Below, in pieces: positions 42,666 through 51,221 of a stretch of 64,000 nucleotides of DNA; the first letter of the stretch is position 1, and each line of letters starts with the position of its first letter. The DNA lies in contig NZ_PZZM01000001.1 of assembly GCF_003046175.1 (NCBI RefSeq), positions 2,125,001 to 2,189,000 of the forward strand, in the 5' to 3' direction. The notes below the pieces were generated by a model, which saw only the letters and a program-made list of their open reading frames with translations, did no database searches and was not told the DNA's origin. Origin of the DNA: Bosea sp. 124. Lineage in GTDB: Bacteria > Pseudomonadota > Alphaproteobacteria > Rhizobiales > Beijerinckiaceae. The translations under genes were made by a program, and so were the position numbers.

Positions 42666-43493
42666 ATGACCGCCGCCCGCGCCGAAGAGCAGCCCCAGCC
42701 CGCCCCTCCGAACAGGACTGCGCCCGTCACCCTGCTGACAGGCGCGTCCGGCGGCATCGTCGGCGCGCTCGCCATCATGCTCGCGCAGGCGGGGCATCGT
42801 CTCGTGTTGTCGGGGCTCGATCAGCCGGGGCTCGATGCCGTCGCGGCGGCCGTCGCGGCGCGCGGTGCCGAGGTCGCGACCATTGCCGGCGATCTGCGCG
42901 AACGCGACCTTGCCCGGGCCTGTGTCGATCTCGCGGTCGCGCGCTTCGGCCGGCTCGACAATCTCGTCACGGGGGCCGGCGCCTCGCGCCCCGTGCCGAT
43001 GGTCGAGATGGAGGATGACGAGTGGGACAGGCTGGTCGATCTCAATCTCTCGGCGGTGTTCCGCATCTCAAAGGCGGCGTCCCGCCAGATGATCGCGCAG
43101 GGCGAAGGCGGGGCGATCGTCCACATCTCCTCGATCGCCCATGCCAATGGCGGCGCCAATCTGGCCTATGGCTCGGCCAAGGGCGGCGTCGCGACCCTCA
43201 CCTACGGCATGGCCCAGCAGCTCGGGCGTCATGCGATCCGCGTGAATGCGGTTGCGCCCGGCATCATCGATACGCCAATGGTGCGTAACGGCTTCGCGCA
43301 GCACTTCGATGCGCTGGTCGCAGGCGCGGCCGTGCGCACGCCGCTCGGACGTTTGGGACAAGCTGAGGATGTCGCTGCCGTGATCGCCTTCCTGCTCTCG
43401 CCGGGTGCCGCCTTCGTTACCGGTGCGCTGATCCCGGTCACGGGCGGCATCGAGATCCTGTCGCCGATCTCGACGATCGCCAAGGGAGCCTGA
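42666..43493 (+). CDS. Short-chain dehydrogenase/reductase
   Basis: A 275-aa classical SDR. The cofactor motif is LLTGASGGIVGAL (about 24-36), a TGxxxGxG variant in which the usual final Gly-Ile-Gly is GGIVG. The NAG-like motif is replaced by TGAGAS, and the active-site Tyr and Lys are in LAYGSAKGG. A 20-residue Ala/Pro-rich extension precedes the Rossmann fold. It is placed between a sugar kinase and transporter genes, so it probably oxidises a polyol or keto-sugar. Confidence 0.88.
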   Translation: MTAARAEEQPQPAPPNRTAPVTLLTGASGGIVGALAIMLAQAGHRLVLSGLDQPGLDAVAAAVAARGAEVATIAGDLRERDLARACVDLAVARFGRLDNLVTGAGASRPVPMVEMEDDEWDRLVDLNLSAVFRISKAASRQMIAQGEGGAIVHISSIAHANGGANLAYGSAKGGVATLTYGMAQQLGRHAIRVNAVAPGIIDTPMVRNGFAQHFDALVAGAAVRTPLGRLGQAEDVAAVIAFLLSPGAAFVTGALIPVTGGIEILSPISTIAKGA

Positions 43494-43498
43494 GGCGG

Positions 43499-44455
43499 AT
43501 GGCCCGGCTCGATCTTCGCGAGGTGATCGGACGCTATGGCGCGGCCATCGCGGGGCTGGCGCTGATCATCTTCTTCCTGCTCTTCGCGCCGAATTTTGCC
43601 AGCGTGACCAACATCATCAATGTGCTGAAGGATACGAGCTTCCTCGCCATCCTGGCGCTGGGCTTCGCGCTCGCCTTCACCGTCGCCGAGCTGGATCTCT
43701 CGATCGCGGAGATGGCGAGCCTCGCCGCCGTGGTCTGCGGCTGGATGGTGCATTCGCAGTATCCGCCGGCATTGGCCGTCGGCGGTGCGCTCGCGGTCGG
43801 CATCGTGCTCGGCTCGCTGAACGGCTACGGCGTCACCGTGCTGCGCATCCCGTCGCTGATCATGACGCTGGGCACGGCGGCCATCGCCAAGGGCCTGGCC
43901 TTCATGATCACGCAGGGCGTCGCTTTCGTCGGGCGCTGGCCGGTCGGCTTCACCGGGCTGGCACGCGGCTATACCTTCGGCATTCCCAATCTCGTCCTCT
44001 GGATGGCGGGCGCGACGCTGTTCGCCTGGGGGCTGGTCAAATGGACCCGCACCGGCGCGCATATGGTCGCGACCGGAGAGGCCGACGAGGCGGCCAGGCT
44101 CGCCGGCATCGCCACTGCCAGGATGAAGCGCATCGGTCTGCTGCTCGCCGGGGTCTTCGCCGGTCTGATGGCCGCGTTGCTCGCCGCCAACCTGTCCTCG
44201 GCCGCGCCGAACATGGCGGGCGACTACCTGCTCTATGCCATCGCTGCCGTGCTGCTCGGCATGACGATGTTCGAGCCCGGCAAACCCAACATCCCCGGCA
44301 CGGTGTTCGCGGCCCTGGTGCTCAAGGTGCTCGGCAACGGCTTGGTGCTGCTCAGCGCGCCGTACTACATCCAGGATATCGTTCTCGGCGTCATCATCAT
44401 CGGCTCGGTGGCCTTCTCGGCCAGCGCGATGAAGACGGCGGCCTTCAAGGTCTGA
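43499..44455 (+). CDS. Ribose/fructose-type ABC transporter permease
   Basis: A 318-aa polytopic inner-membrane protein of the RbsC/FrcC family with about 8-10 hydrophobic segments. The conserved GFALAFTVAELDLSIAEM region (about 54-71) corresponds to the family signature around the first periplasmic loop. It is 5 bp after the SDR stop and is followed by the binding-protein gene. Together with the ATPase at 45560 it forms one importer. Confidence 0.9.
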   Translation: MARLDLREVIGRYGAAIAGLALIIFFLLFAPNFASVTNIINVLKDTSFLAILALGFALAFTVAELDLSIAEMASLAAVVCGWMVHSQYPPALAVGGALAVGIVLGSLNGYGVTVLRIPSLIMTLGTAAIAKGLAFMITQGVAFVGRWPVGFTGLARGYTFGIPNLVLWMAGATLFAWGLVKWTRTGAHMVATGEADEAARLAGIATARMKRIGLLLAGVFAGLMAALLAANLSSAAPNMAGDYLLYAIAAVLLGMTMFEPGKPNIPGTVFAALVLKVLGNGLVLLSAPYYIQDIVLGVIIIGSVAFSASAMKTAAFKV

Positions 44456-44493
44456 TTTTTGCAAAACGATCGATAACGAGGGGAGTCACCACC

Positions 44494-45435
44494 ATGTTCG
44501 GTTTCAAGAAAATGCTGGTCGCGGCCGTAGCGCTGGTCGCGTTCGGCCCGTCGGCGCAGGCCTTCGAGGTCGGCATCATCGGCTTCCAGTTTTCCTCGGA
44601 GACGCATGCGCGCGTCGCCAACGCCGCGGCGGCCGCCGCCAAGGCGAAGGGCTGGGGCGTGACGCTGCTGAATTCGGAAGGCGCGCTGCCGAAGCATGCC
44701 GAGCAGTTCGATGCGCTGATCGCCAAGAAGGTCGACGCCATCATCATCGCCATGGGCAAGCCGGTCGAGGCCGACGCCCAGTTCAAGGCGGCCAAGGACG
44801 CGAAGATCCCGGTGATCACCGTGCAGTCGGGCTCGAGCCCGCATGCGCTGTTCGACATCCAGACCAATGAATACAAGGTCGGTGCCGATGCGGCGCTCTA
44901 TCTGCTCGGCCAGCTCGGCTATCAGGGCAACATCGTCACCGCGCGCTTCGATCTCAACGTCGCCTCGCGCATCCGCGGCCGCATCCTCGACGCGGTGCTG
45001 GCGGAGAACCAGGCGGTGAAGGAGCTCGGCAAGTTCTCGATGGCGCGCACCCAGAGCTGGAGGGACGATGTCCGCGGCGGCATGCAGGCGCTGCTGCTGC
45101 AGAACCAGGGCAAGATCAACGGCATCTGGGCCTCCTTCGACGGGCAGGCCTACATCATCGACGACTTGCTGCAGGCGCAGGGAATCAAGAAGGGCCAGAT
45201 CCCGCTGATCTCGGTCGATGGCGGCAAGGAGACCTATGCCCGCATCGCCGACCCGGCCTCGACCTTCCTCGCCACCGTCGCGATCCCCTTCGAGGAGATG
45301 GGCAAGCAGGCGGTCGACGCGATCCAGACCATCGTCGTCGACAAGAAGCCGAAGGAGACGGTCGCGAGCGGGCCGTACCTGTTCACCGAAGCCGTGCTGG
45401 TCGACAAGACGAATGTCGACAAGTTCCTGAAGTGA
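44494..45435 (+). CDS. Periplasmic sugar-binding protein (RbsB/FrcB class)
   Basis: A 313-aa binding protein from the ATG at 44494, preceded by GAGGGGAG. The signal peptide covers about residues 1-23 (cleavage near AQA-FE). The mature part is a type 1 periplasmic-binding fold: GIIGFQFSSETHARVANAA, FDALIAKKVDAIIIA, and GIWASFDGQAYI. It delivers the sugar to the permease encoded upstream. The ligand pocket cannot be assigned by eye. A palindromic repeat follows the stop. Confidence 0.9.
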   Translation: MFGFKKMLVAAVALVAFGPSAQAFEVGIIGFQFSSETHARVANAAAAAAKAKGWGVTLLNSEGALPKHAEQFDALIAKKVDAIIIAMGKPVEADAQFKAAKDAKIPVITVQSGSSPHALFDIQTNEYKVGADAALYLLGQLGYQGNIVTARFDLNVASRIRGRILDAVLAENQAVKELGKFSMARTQSWRDDVRGGMQALLLQNQGKINGIWASFDGQAYIIDDLLQAQGIKKGQIPLISVDGGKETYARIADPASTFLATVAIPFEEMGKQAVDAIQTIVVDKKPKETVASGPYLFTEAVLVDKTNVDKFLK

Positions 45436-45445
45436 TGGACCTTCG

Positions 45446-45526
45446 CCGTCATGCTCGGGCGGAGACCCGAGCATCTCTGACACGAGTTTCCCGGCTCTGC
45501 GCTTCGCTTCGGCCGAGAATGACGGC
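45446..45526. repeat. Palindromic interspersed repeat, copy 2 (inverted)
   Basis: The reverse complement of this stretch parallels the element at 33099-33177: GTCATTCTCGG at one end, ATGCTCGGG...CCCGAGCAT at the other. It lies between the binding-protein and ATPase genes of a single transporter, where a stable RNA hairpin could make the binding protein mRNA more abundant than the ATPase mRNA. Confidence 0.75.
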
Positions 45527-45559
45527 AGACCACATAGCCATCCCTCTCCGGGTTCAGCC

Positions 45560-46324
45560 ATGACCGACCCCACGCCCCTCCTTTCCCTGCACGGCATCGG
45601 CAAGAGCTACGGCCCTGTCGTCGCCGTGCACGAGGTCGATCTCGACATCTTCGCGGGCGAGGTCGTTGCGATCTGCGGCGACAACGGCGCCGGCAAGTCG
45701 AGCCTGATCAAGGTGATCTCCGGTGCCGAGGAGCCGACCGGCGGCACGATGCGCATGCGCGGCAAGCCGGTCTCGTTCGGCTCGCCGCATGATGCGCTGG
45801 AGCATGGCGTGGCGACGATCTACCAGGACCTGGCGCTCGCCCCGCGCCTCTCGATCGCCCAGAACGTCTTCATGGGTTCCGAGCTGACGAAGCCGGTGCT
45901 GCTGCCGTTCCTGCGCGTGCTCGACAAGAAGAAGATGATCGCGGAGTCGCAGCGCTACCTGTCGCAGCTTTCATCTGCCGTCACCGACATGACGCGCCCC
46001 GTGGAACGGCTCTCCGGCGGCCAGCGCCAGGCGGTGGCGATTTCCCGCGCGCTGCGCTGGAACGCCGAGATCATCATCATGGACGAGCCGACGGCGGCGC
46101 TTGGGGTCAAGGAAAGCGCGCTGGTGCTCGACCTGATCCGCAAGCTCAAGGCCGACGGGCGCACCGTCATCCTGATCAGCCACAACATGCGTGACGTGGT
46201 CGCGCTGGCGGACCGGGTCGTGATCATGGGAGCGGGCCGCAAATATGTCGACCGGCAGCTCGGCGATCTGACGGCCGACGACATCGCCCATCTGATCATG
46301 GCCGGCAATGCGAAGGCCGCCTGA
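45560..46324 (+). CDS. Sugar ABC transporter ATPase, single nucleotide-binding domain
   Basis: A 254-aa ATPase. Walker A is GDNGAGKSS (about 40-48), the signature is LSGGQRQAVAISRAL, and Walker B is IIIMDEPTAALG. Ribose-type RbsA proteins have two such domains; this has one, like FrcA of the fructose importer FrcBCA. It is the third component of the importer, separated from the binding protein by 124 bp with a palindromic repeat. Confidence 0.92.
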   Translation: MTDPTPLLSLHGIGKSYGPVVAVHEVDLDIFAGEVVAICGDNGAGKSSLIKVISGAEEPTGGTMRMRGKPVSFGSPHDALEHGVATIYQDLALAPRLSIAQNVFMGSELTKPVLLPFLRVLDKKKMIAESQRYLSQLSSAVTDMTRPVERLSGGQRQAVAISRALRWNAEIIIMDEPTAALGVKESALVLDLIRKLKADGRTVILISHNMRDVVALADRVVIMGAGRKYVDRQLGDLTADDIAHLIMAGNAKAA

Positions 46325-46328
46325 GCCG

Positions 46329-47258
46329 ATGCGCGAGCCGATCATCATCGACGCCGATCCGGGGCAGGACGACGCGGTCGCGCTGCTGCTCGCCTTCGCG
46401 GCCGGCGACAGGCTCGACCTGCGCGCGATCACCACCGTTGCCGGCAATGTCCCGGTCGCGCAGACGACGGCCAATGCGCTGCGCATCCGCGATCTCGGCG
46501 GTGCCGCTGCCGTTCCCGTTCATGCCGGCGCGGAGGGGCCGCTGGTCTTCCCGCTGGAGACGGCCGAGTTCGTCTGCGGGCCGGACGGGCTGGCTGGTGC
46601 CGACCTGCCGGCGCCTGCCGGTGCGGTGGCGCGGGGCCATGCCGTCGAGGCGATCATCGCGATCTGCCGTGCCGCGCCCGATGACGGCATCACGCTCTGC
46701 CCGCTCGGGCCGCTGACCAATCTCGCGCTGGCCTTCCGGCTGGCGCCGGACATCCTGCCCAAGGTCAAGCGCATCGTGCTGATGGGCGGGGCCATCGGGC
46801 TCGGCAACATGACGCCCGCGGCCGAATTCAACATTCATGTCGATCCGCACGCCGCCGCAATCGTCTTCGATTGCGGCCGTCCGATCGTGATGATGGGGCT
46901 TGGCGTGACGCTGCAGGCGATCGCGAGCCATGAGCAGGTCGCAGGCATCGGCGGGCTCGGCACCGCGACCGGAAAGGCGATCCACGGCATGCTGACGCGG
47001 CCGCGCCCGGGCGGACTCGGCACGGCGGGCCATCCGATGCACGACCCCTGCGTCATCGCCTTCCTGCTCTGGCCGGAGCTGTTTGCCGGTCGCGACTGCT
47101 TCGTCGAGGTCGAGACGGGCGCGGGCCCCTTGCGCGGGCGCACTACGATCGACTGGAACGGGCGGCTGAAGCAGCCGGTGAACGCTTATGTCGTGGCTTC
47201 CGTCGAGGCGCATGAGCTGTTCGAGCGGATGACGGCGCGTCTTGCCACCCTTCCCTGA
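46329..47258 (+). CDS. Nucleoside hydrolase (IunH/RihA-like)
   Basis: A 309-aa enzyme from the ATG at 46329, 4 bp after the ATPase stop. The calcium-binding signature IIIDADPGQDDAVALLLAF is at the N-terminus, and VLMGGAI plus NIHVDPHAA carry the remaining metal and ribose contacts. The C-terminal His region is HPMHDPCV. It cleaves the N-glycosidic bond of ribonucleosides, releasing ribose and base. Its presence in a sugar-import operon suggests that a nucleoside or N-riboside may be among the substrates. Confidence 0.9.
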   Translation: MREPIIIDADPGQDDAVALLLAFAAGDRLDLRAITTVAGNVPVAQTTANALRIRDLGGAAAVPVHAGAEGPLVFPLETAEFVCGPDGLAGADLPAPAGAVARGHAVEAIIAICRAAPDDGITLCPLGPLTNLALAFRLAPDILPKVKRIVLMGGAIGLGNMTPAAEFNIHVDPHAAAIVFDCGRPIVMMGLGVTLQAIASHEQVAGIGGLGTATGKAIHGMLTRPRPGGLGTAGHPMHDPCVIAFLLWPELFAGRDCFVEVETGAGPLRGRTTIDWNGRLKQPVNAYVVASVEAHELFERMTARLATLP

Positions 47259-47283
47259 CGTCGCAGACTTGCGAGGATACGCC

Positions 47284-47805
47284 ATGACCCATTTCGTCGA
47301 GGAATTGCGCGCGGACGCTGCCGCTGCCATCGCCGGCATGCGCGAGGCCGCGCTTGCGGCACGCCATCTCCATGCCCGCGCCGAGCTGATGCGGCACATG
47401 CTGACGACGGCGCGCAAGGTCGCGGGGAAGCCCAAGGCGGAAGCCGTCGAGACCGTCGTGCGCGAATGGATGGACGCCTGGAATCTCGACCGTCACGACT
47501 GGCCGCATATCGCGCGCGAGATGGAGAGCTTCACGGCGGCCTTCCACGACTATGCCAACCAGCCTTCGGACGGGCATGACGCGGCCCTGCGCGACAACTG
47601 CACGGCTCTGGACGAGGCGCTGGCGCGCGAGAACACCTCGATCTCGGAGCAGATGGCCTTCCGCTCGCAATGCGCCCATGGCTGGTGGGAGCTGGTCGCG
47701 CCAACGCCGGCGGACCTGCCCGGGGCCAAGCCGCGCCCGTCGATGCCACAGCCGCGCGCCGACGCGCCGTTCTGGGAGGCCGGCTGCGCCGATTTCTGCC
47801 GCTAG
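47284..47805 (+). CDS. Unknown protein at the end of the sugar operon
   Basis: A 173-aa protein, mostly helical, with a GAGGATA ribosome site 6 bases before the ATG at 47284. It starts 25 bp after the nucleoside hydrolase. Features are Ala-rich helices at about 10-65, a Trp-rich acidic middle (EWMDAWNLDRHDWPHI) and a Cys-containing C-terminus (SQCAHGWWEL, AGCADFCR). No signal or membrane segment. I do not recognise the family. Confidence 0.65.
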   Translation: MTHFVEELRADAAAAIAGMREAALAARHLHARAELMRHMLTTARKVAGKPKAEAVETVVREWMDAWNLDRHDWPHIAREMESFTAAFHDYANQPSDGHDAALRDNCTALDEALARENTSISEQMAFRSQCAHGWWELVAPTPADLPGAKPRPSMPQPRADAPFWEAGCADFCR

Positions 47806-47873
47806 AGCATCTCCCGGTTCTTGCGCATTTTCTTCACGCGAGCCGGTGTCTGCTTCGCTCGAAAATGCTCTAG
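47802..47873. repeat. Interspersed palindromic element between convergent genes
   Basis: CTAGAGCAT (47802-47810) pairs with ATGCTCTAG (47865-47873), with an internal imperfect repeat around GCGAGCC and GCTCGAAAAT. This AGAGCATTTTCGAGCGAAG-type element is common in Hyphomicrobiales genomes. It starts within the stop codon of the preceding gene and ends 12 bp before the convergent ABC ATPase gene. Confidence 0.65.
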
Positions 47874-47885
47874 TAGGGCGTCGAT

Positions 47886-48650
47886 CTATCCCGGCAGGAA
47901 CGCCACCCGGCCGTCGCCGTCCCGCACCGTTTCGATGCTCACGCCGTAGAGCTGCTCCAGCCGGTCCGGTGTCAGCAGCGCATCCGCCGGCCCGCTCGCG
48001 AGCGCCTGCCCGTCGCGGATCATCATGACGCGGTCGGCATGGCGCAGGGCCTGGTTCGGATCGTGCGTGGTGAAGAGCACGCCGAGGCCTTCCGCCGCCA
48101 GCCGGCGGATCTCGCTCATCACGCGGCCCTGATTGCCGAAATCGAGGCTGGCGGTCGGCTCGTCGAGGATGACATAGGCCGGCTCCTGCGCGAGCGCACG
48201 GGCGATCAGCACGAGCTGGCGCTCGCCGCCCGAGATCAGCGTATAGGGCCGCTCCGCGAGATGGGCGATGCCGAAGCGCGCGAGCATGGCGTGGGCGACT
48301 GCATGGTCGCGGGCAGAGGGCGCGGCGAAGATATTGCCATGGGCGCTGCGGCCCATCAGCACGACCGCAAGCACCGTGAAGGCGAAGGTGCCGGCATGGG
48401 CCTGCGGCACATAGCCGAGCGCCCGCGCCCGCTGCGGCGGCGAAAGCGCCGCGAGCGGGGCGCCGTCCAGCGTCAGGGTTCCGTCGCGGGCCGGGAGCAG
48501 GCCGAGCAGCGTCTTCAGCAGGGTGGTCTTGCCGCTGCCATTGGGGCCGAGCAGGGCCAGAACCTCGCCCCGCGCGAGCGACAGGGCGATGTCGCGGCCG
48601 ATGAGACGCTCGCGATAGCCATAGGCGAGACCGGAGGCTTTCAGGCTCAC
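47886..48650 (-). CDS. FecE/BtuD-type ABC transporter ATPase
   Basis: A 254-aa ATPase. Walker A is LLGPNGSGKTT (about 34-44), the signature is LISGGERQLVLIARAL, and Walker B is YVILDEPTASLD, followed by the switch His in FTTHDPN. It overlaps the permease gene by 4 bp. It is the last gene of the leftward locus. The family imports iron-siderophores, B12, haem, or in the MolC branch molybdate and tungstate. Confidence 0.92.
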   Translation of the reverse strand: MSLKASGLAYGYRERLIGRDIALSLARGEVLALLGPNGSGKTTLLKTLLGLLPARDGTLTLDGAPLAALSPPQRARALGYVPQAHAGTFAFTVLAVVLMGRSAHGNIFAAPSARDHAVAHAMLARFGIAHLAERPYTLISGGERQLVLIARALAQEPAYVILDEPTASLDFGNQGRVMSEIRRLAAEGLGVLFTTHDPNQALRHADRVMMIRDGQALASGPADALLTPDRLEQLYGVSIETVRDGDGRVAFLPG

Positions 48651-49660
48651 GACCAGCCTCCGCGCGACGATGCCAGCAGCCAGATGAAGAAAGGCGTGCC
48701 GATGACCGCCGTCAGGATGCCGAGCGGTGTCTCGACCGGGCCGGCCGTCCGCGCCAGCGTGTCGATGACGAGCAGATAGCCGCCGCCGAGGATCGCCGCC
48801 GTCGGCACGAGCTTGCCGAAGTCCGGGCCGACGAGGAAGCGGGCGAGATGCGGCACGACGAGCCCGACCCAGCCGATGATGCCGGCGGCGGCGACGCTTG
48901 CGGCGGTCACCAGCGTCGCGGCGACGACGATGGCGAAGCGCAAGGGGCCGGTGCGCAGGCCGAGCGCCCGCGCTTCCTCCTCCGGCAGCGACATCGCGTT
49001 CATGCGCCAGCGCAGCGCGACCAACGCGGCCGAGCCGAGCAGGACGGGGCCGAGCAGCGGCAGGAGATCGGCCTTCGACGTGCCGGCGAGGCTGCCGAGC
49101 AGCCAGAAGGTCATGGCGGGAAGCTGGTTGTAGGGGTCGGCCCAGTATTTCACCAGGCCGATGCCGGCGCCGAGCAGCGAGCCGACGACGACGCCGGTCA
49201 GCACCAGCACCAGCACCGGGTCGCCGCGCCGGATCGTGGAGCCGACCGCATAGACGGCCCCGACCGCGATGAGCCCGCCGATGAAGGCGGCGAGCTGGAT
49301 CGCGAACAGCCCGAGCGAGAGATAGATGCCGAGGACGGCGCCCAGCGCCGCGCCAGAGGAGGCGCCGAGGATGTCGGGCGAGACCAGCGGGTTGCGGAAC
49401 AGGCCCTGAAAGGTTGTGCCCGCCACGGCCAGTGCCGCCCCGCAGAGAAGGGCCGCGAGCACGCGCGGGCCGCGGATGTTCCAGATCACGGTCTCGATCT
49501 GCGGCGGCAGTCCCGATGGCTGGCCGCTCAGGCCGGACCAGAGCAGCCGCGCGAGATCGCCCGGCCCGATGGGAAACCGCCCCAGCCCGAAGGCGAGCAG
49601 GATGGCGAGGGCGAGCAATGCGAGCGCGATGGCGTTTCCGCGGAAGGGCGATGATCGCAT
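48647..49660 (-). CDS. FecCD-type ABC transporter permease
   Basis: A 337-aa permease of the FecCD/BtuC family with about ten membrane segments. Conserved parts include RGPRVLAALLCGAALAVAG, GLFRNPLVSPDILGASSGA and GIIGWVGLVVPHLARFLVG near the C-terminus. It overlaps the ATPase by 4 bp and is 48 bp downstream of the binding protein gene, forming one importer of the type II BtuCD architecture. Confidence 0.93.
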   Translation of the reverse strand: MRSSPFRGNAIALALLALAILLAFGLGRFPIGPGDLARLLWSGLSGQPSGLPPQIETVIWNIRGPRVLAALLCGAALAVAGTTFQGLFRNPLVSPDILGASSGAALGAVLGIYLSLGLFAIQLAAFIGGLIAVGAVYAVGSTIRRGDPVLVLVLTGVVVGSLLGAGIGLVKYWADPYNQLPAMTFWLLGSLAGTSKADLLPLLGPVLLGSAALVALRWRMNAMSLPEEEARALGLRTGPLRFAIVVAATLVTAASVAAAGIIGWVGLVVPHLARFLVGPDFGKLVPTAAILGGGYLLVIDTLARTAGPVETPLGILTAVIGTPFFIWLLASSRGGWS

Positions 49661-49708
49661 GGGATCAGATGTGCGCCGGCGGATGCAGGCCGGGAATGGC
49701 TCGCGTCA

Positions 49709-50740
49709 TCACCCCCGCCCCGCGAGGATGCGGTCGAGCTGCACGTCACTCGGCGTCACCTGATAGAACAGCGTGTGGAAATCGCGCGCGATCTTGCGGA
49801 TGTCCTCGGGAAAGGCCTCCGGATAGAGGAGTTTCGCCAGCCACCAGAGACCGATCATGCGGTTGACGGAGGGCGGGAAATCGACCCAGCCGAAGGGCAG
49901 CTTGGGCGAGAGATGGACGCGGCCGGCCTTCACCGCCTTCACATCCGCCCAGGCCGGGTCGCTGCGCACGGCATCGGAGAAGGCGAGATCGATGGTGACG
50001 ATCACCGCGGGGTCCCAGGCGAGGACCTGTTCGAGCGAGACCTGCGCCAGCCCGCTGCCGGGCTGGTCGGCGACATTGCGGGCGCCGAGGAAGGTTAGGG
50101 TCTCGACATTGATCGAGCCGCCGAGGCCGGTTTCGAGACCGCGCGGCCCGCGCGCGTAATAGACCGAAGGGCGCCTGTCGGCGGGGATGCCGGCGATCCG
50201 GCCCTGGATCGTCGCCATGGCGGTCTCGCACCAGATGGCCAGCGTCTCGGCGCGTTCGCTGCGGCCGGTCAGCCGGCCGAGGATGCGGTAGCTCTCGGGA
50301 ATCGCGGCGAAGCGGCCGTCGAGCAGCGCATAGGGGATGCCGGTCTGGTCCTGAACGCGATCGGCAAGCTCGACATAGGTGCGCCCGGTCGAGCCTGCAT
50401 CGACGATCAGGTCGGGCTTGAGCTGGAGCACGGCTTCGAGATTGGCGCTGTTGCCGCGGCCGGTGATGCGGCCGATCTCGGGCCGGTCGCCGATGCCAGG
50501 CAGCAGGAATTCCAGTTCTTCCGCCCGGTTGGCGCGGGGCCAGCCGAGCAGGAGATCGGGCGCCAGCGTGTAGAGCTGGATCGCGGCGGGCGGGCCTGCC
50601 GGGAAGACGCGTTGGACCTTGCCGGGGATCGCGACCTCGCGGTTGGCACTGTCCCGTACCGAGGCTGCGCGGGCGAGATGCGGGGCGGTGACGAACGAGC
50701 CAAGCCCGGCCAGAACCAGCCGGCGGTCAGGATTGCGCAT
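49709..50740 (-). CDS. FecB/TroA-like substrate-binding protein, possibly molybdate/tungstate
   Basis: A 343-aa binding protein with a twin-arginine-like signal (NPDRRLVLAGLGSF, cleavage near ARAAS). The mature type III fold includes ASVRDSANREVAIPG, VLQLKPDLIVDAGS and LEQVLAWDPAVIVT. The gene overlaps a TrmO-like gene by 14 bp and lies in a run of tungstate and molybdate transport genes. The related MolABC transporter uses the same architecture for molybdate and tungstate, so an oxyanion ligand is plausible; iron or cobalamin remain possible. Confidence 0.82.
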   Translation of the reverse strand: MRNPDRRLVLAGLGSFVTAPHLARAASVRDSANREVAIPGKVQRVFPAGPPAAIQLYTLAPDLLLGWPRANRAEELEFLLPGIGDRPEIGRITGRGNSANLEAVLQLKPDLIVDAGSTGRTYVELADRVQDQTGIPYALLDGRFAAIPESYRILGRLTGRSERAETLAIWCETAMATIQGRIAGIPADRRPSVYYARGPRGLETGLGGSINVETLTFLGARNVADQPGSGLAQVSLEQVLAWDPAVIVTIDLAFSDAVRSDPAWADVKAVKAGRVHLSPKLPFGWVDFPPSVNRMIGLWWLAKLLYPEAFPEDIRKIARDFHTLFYQVTPSDVQLDRILAGRG

Positions 50741-51209
50741 GGCGCGGTCCCCGTTCCGCCGGCGCTTGCCGGCAATGATGCGGTTTGATGTCGAGCAGTG
50801 GCGTTCCGTCGAGGCAGTCGAGCCCGCGTACGAGGAGGGCGCCGTCCTCGACGCCGAGCAATCGCACGCGCGAGAGCGCGATCGGATTCGGCCTGACCGG
50901 CGAGCGCAGCGCGAAGGTGCCGAGCGGCTGGCCGCCGCGCGGGGTTTGCGTCACCAGATCGCGCCGCGCCAGATGCATCCAGTAGAGCAGGTCGAGCTCC
51001 TGGAAACCGTCGATGCCCGTCAGCGCGGTGCGCCAGGGCTCGTCGATCTCGACGCGGCAGACCGGACCGTTCTCGGCATCGCCCCGCCGCGGGCACTGGT
51101 CGCGCGAGGCGAAGGGCGTGCGCAGGCGTCCGATGAAGACGAGATGCGCGTCCTGCCGGTCGGGCAGGGGCGCGCATGTCTCGCCCGGCCGTGTCGCCTG
51201 CCAGTCCAT
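50727..51209 (-). CDS. trmO: TrmO-like tRNA (t6A37) N6-methyltransferase
   Basis: A 160-aa protein of the TrmO/TsaA (UPF0066) family: HLVFIGRLRTPF near the start, the ELDLLYWMHLARRD helix, and the core FALRSPVRPNPIALSRVRLLG, which holds the conserved SxxRPNPI motif. TrmO methylates t6A37 of certain tRNAs with SAM. In many genomes a TrmO-like gene lies among molybdate or tungstate transport genes, as here, and may have a different role. It overlaps the downstream binding-protein gene by 14 bp. Confidence 0.88.
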   Translation of the reverse strand: MDWQATRPGETCAPLPDRQDAHLVFIGRLRTPFASRDQCPRRGDAENGPVCRVEIDEPWRTALTGIDGFQELDLLYWMHLARRDLVTQTPRGGQPLGTFALRSPVRPNPIALSRVRLLGVEDGALLVRGLDCLDGTPLLDIKPHHCRQAPAERGPRHAQS

Positions 51210-51221
51210 CGCCGTCTCCGT

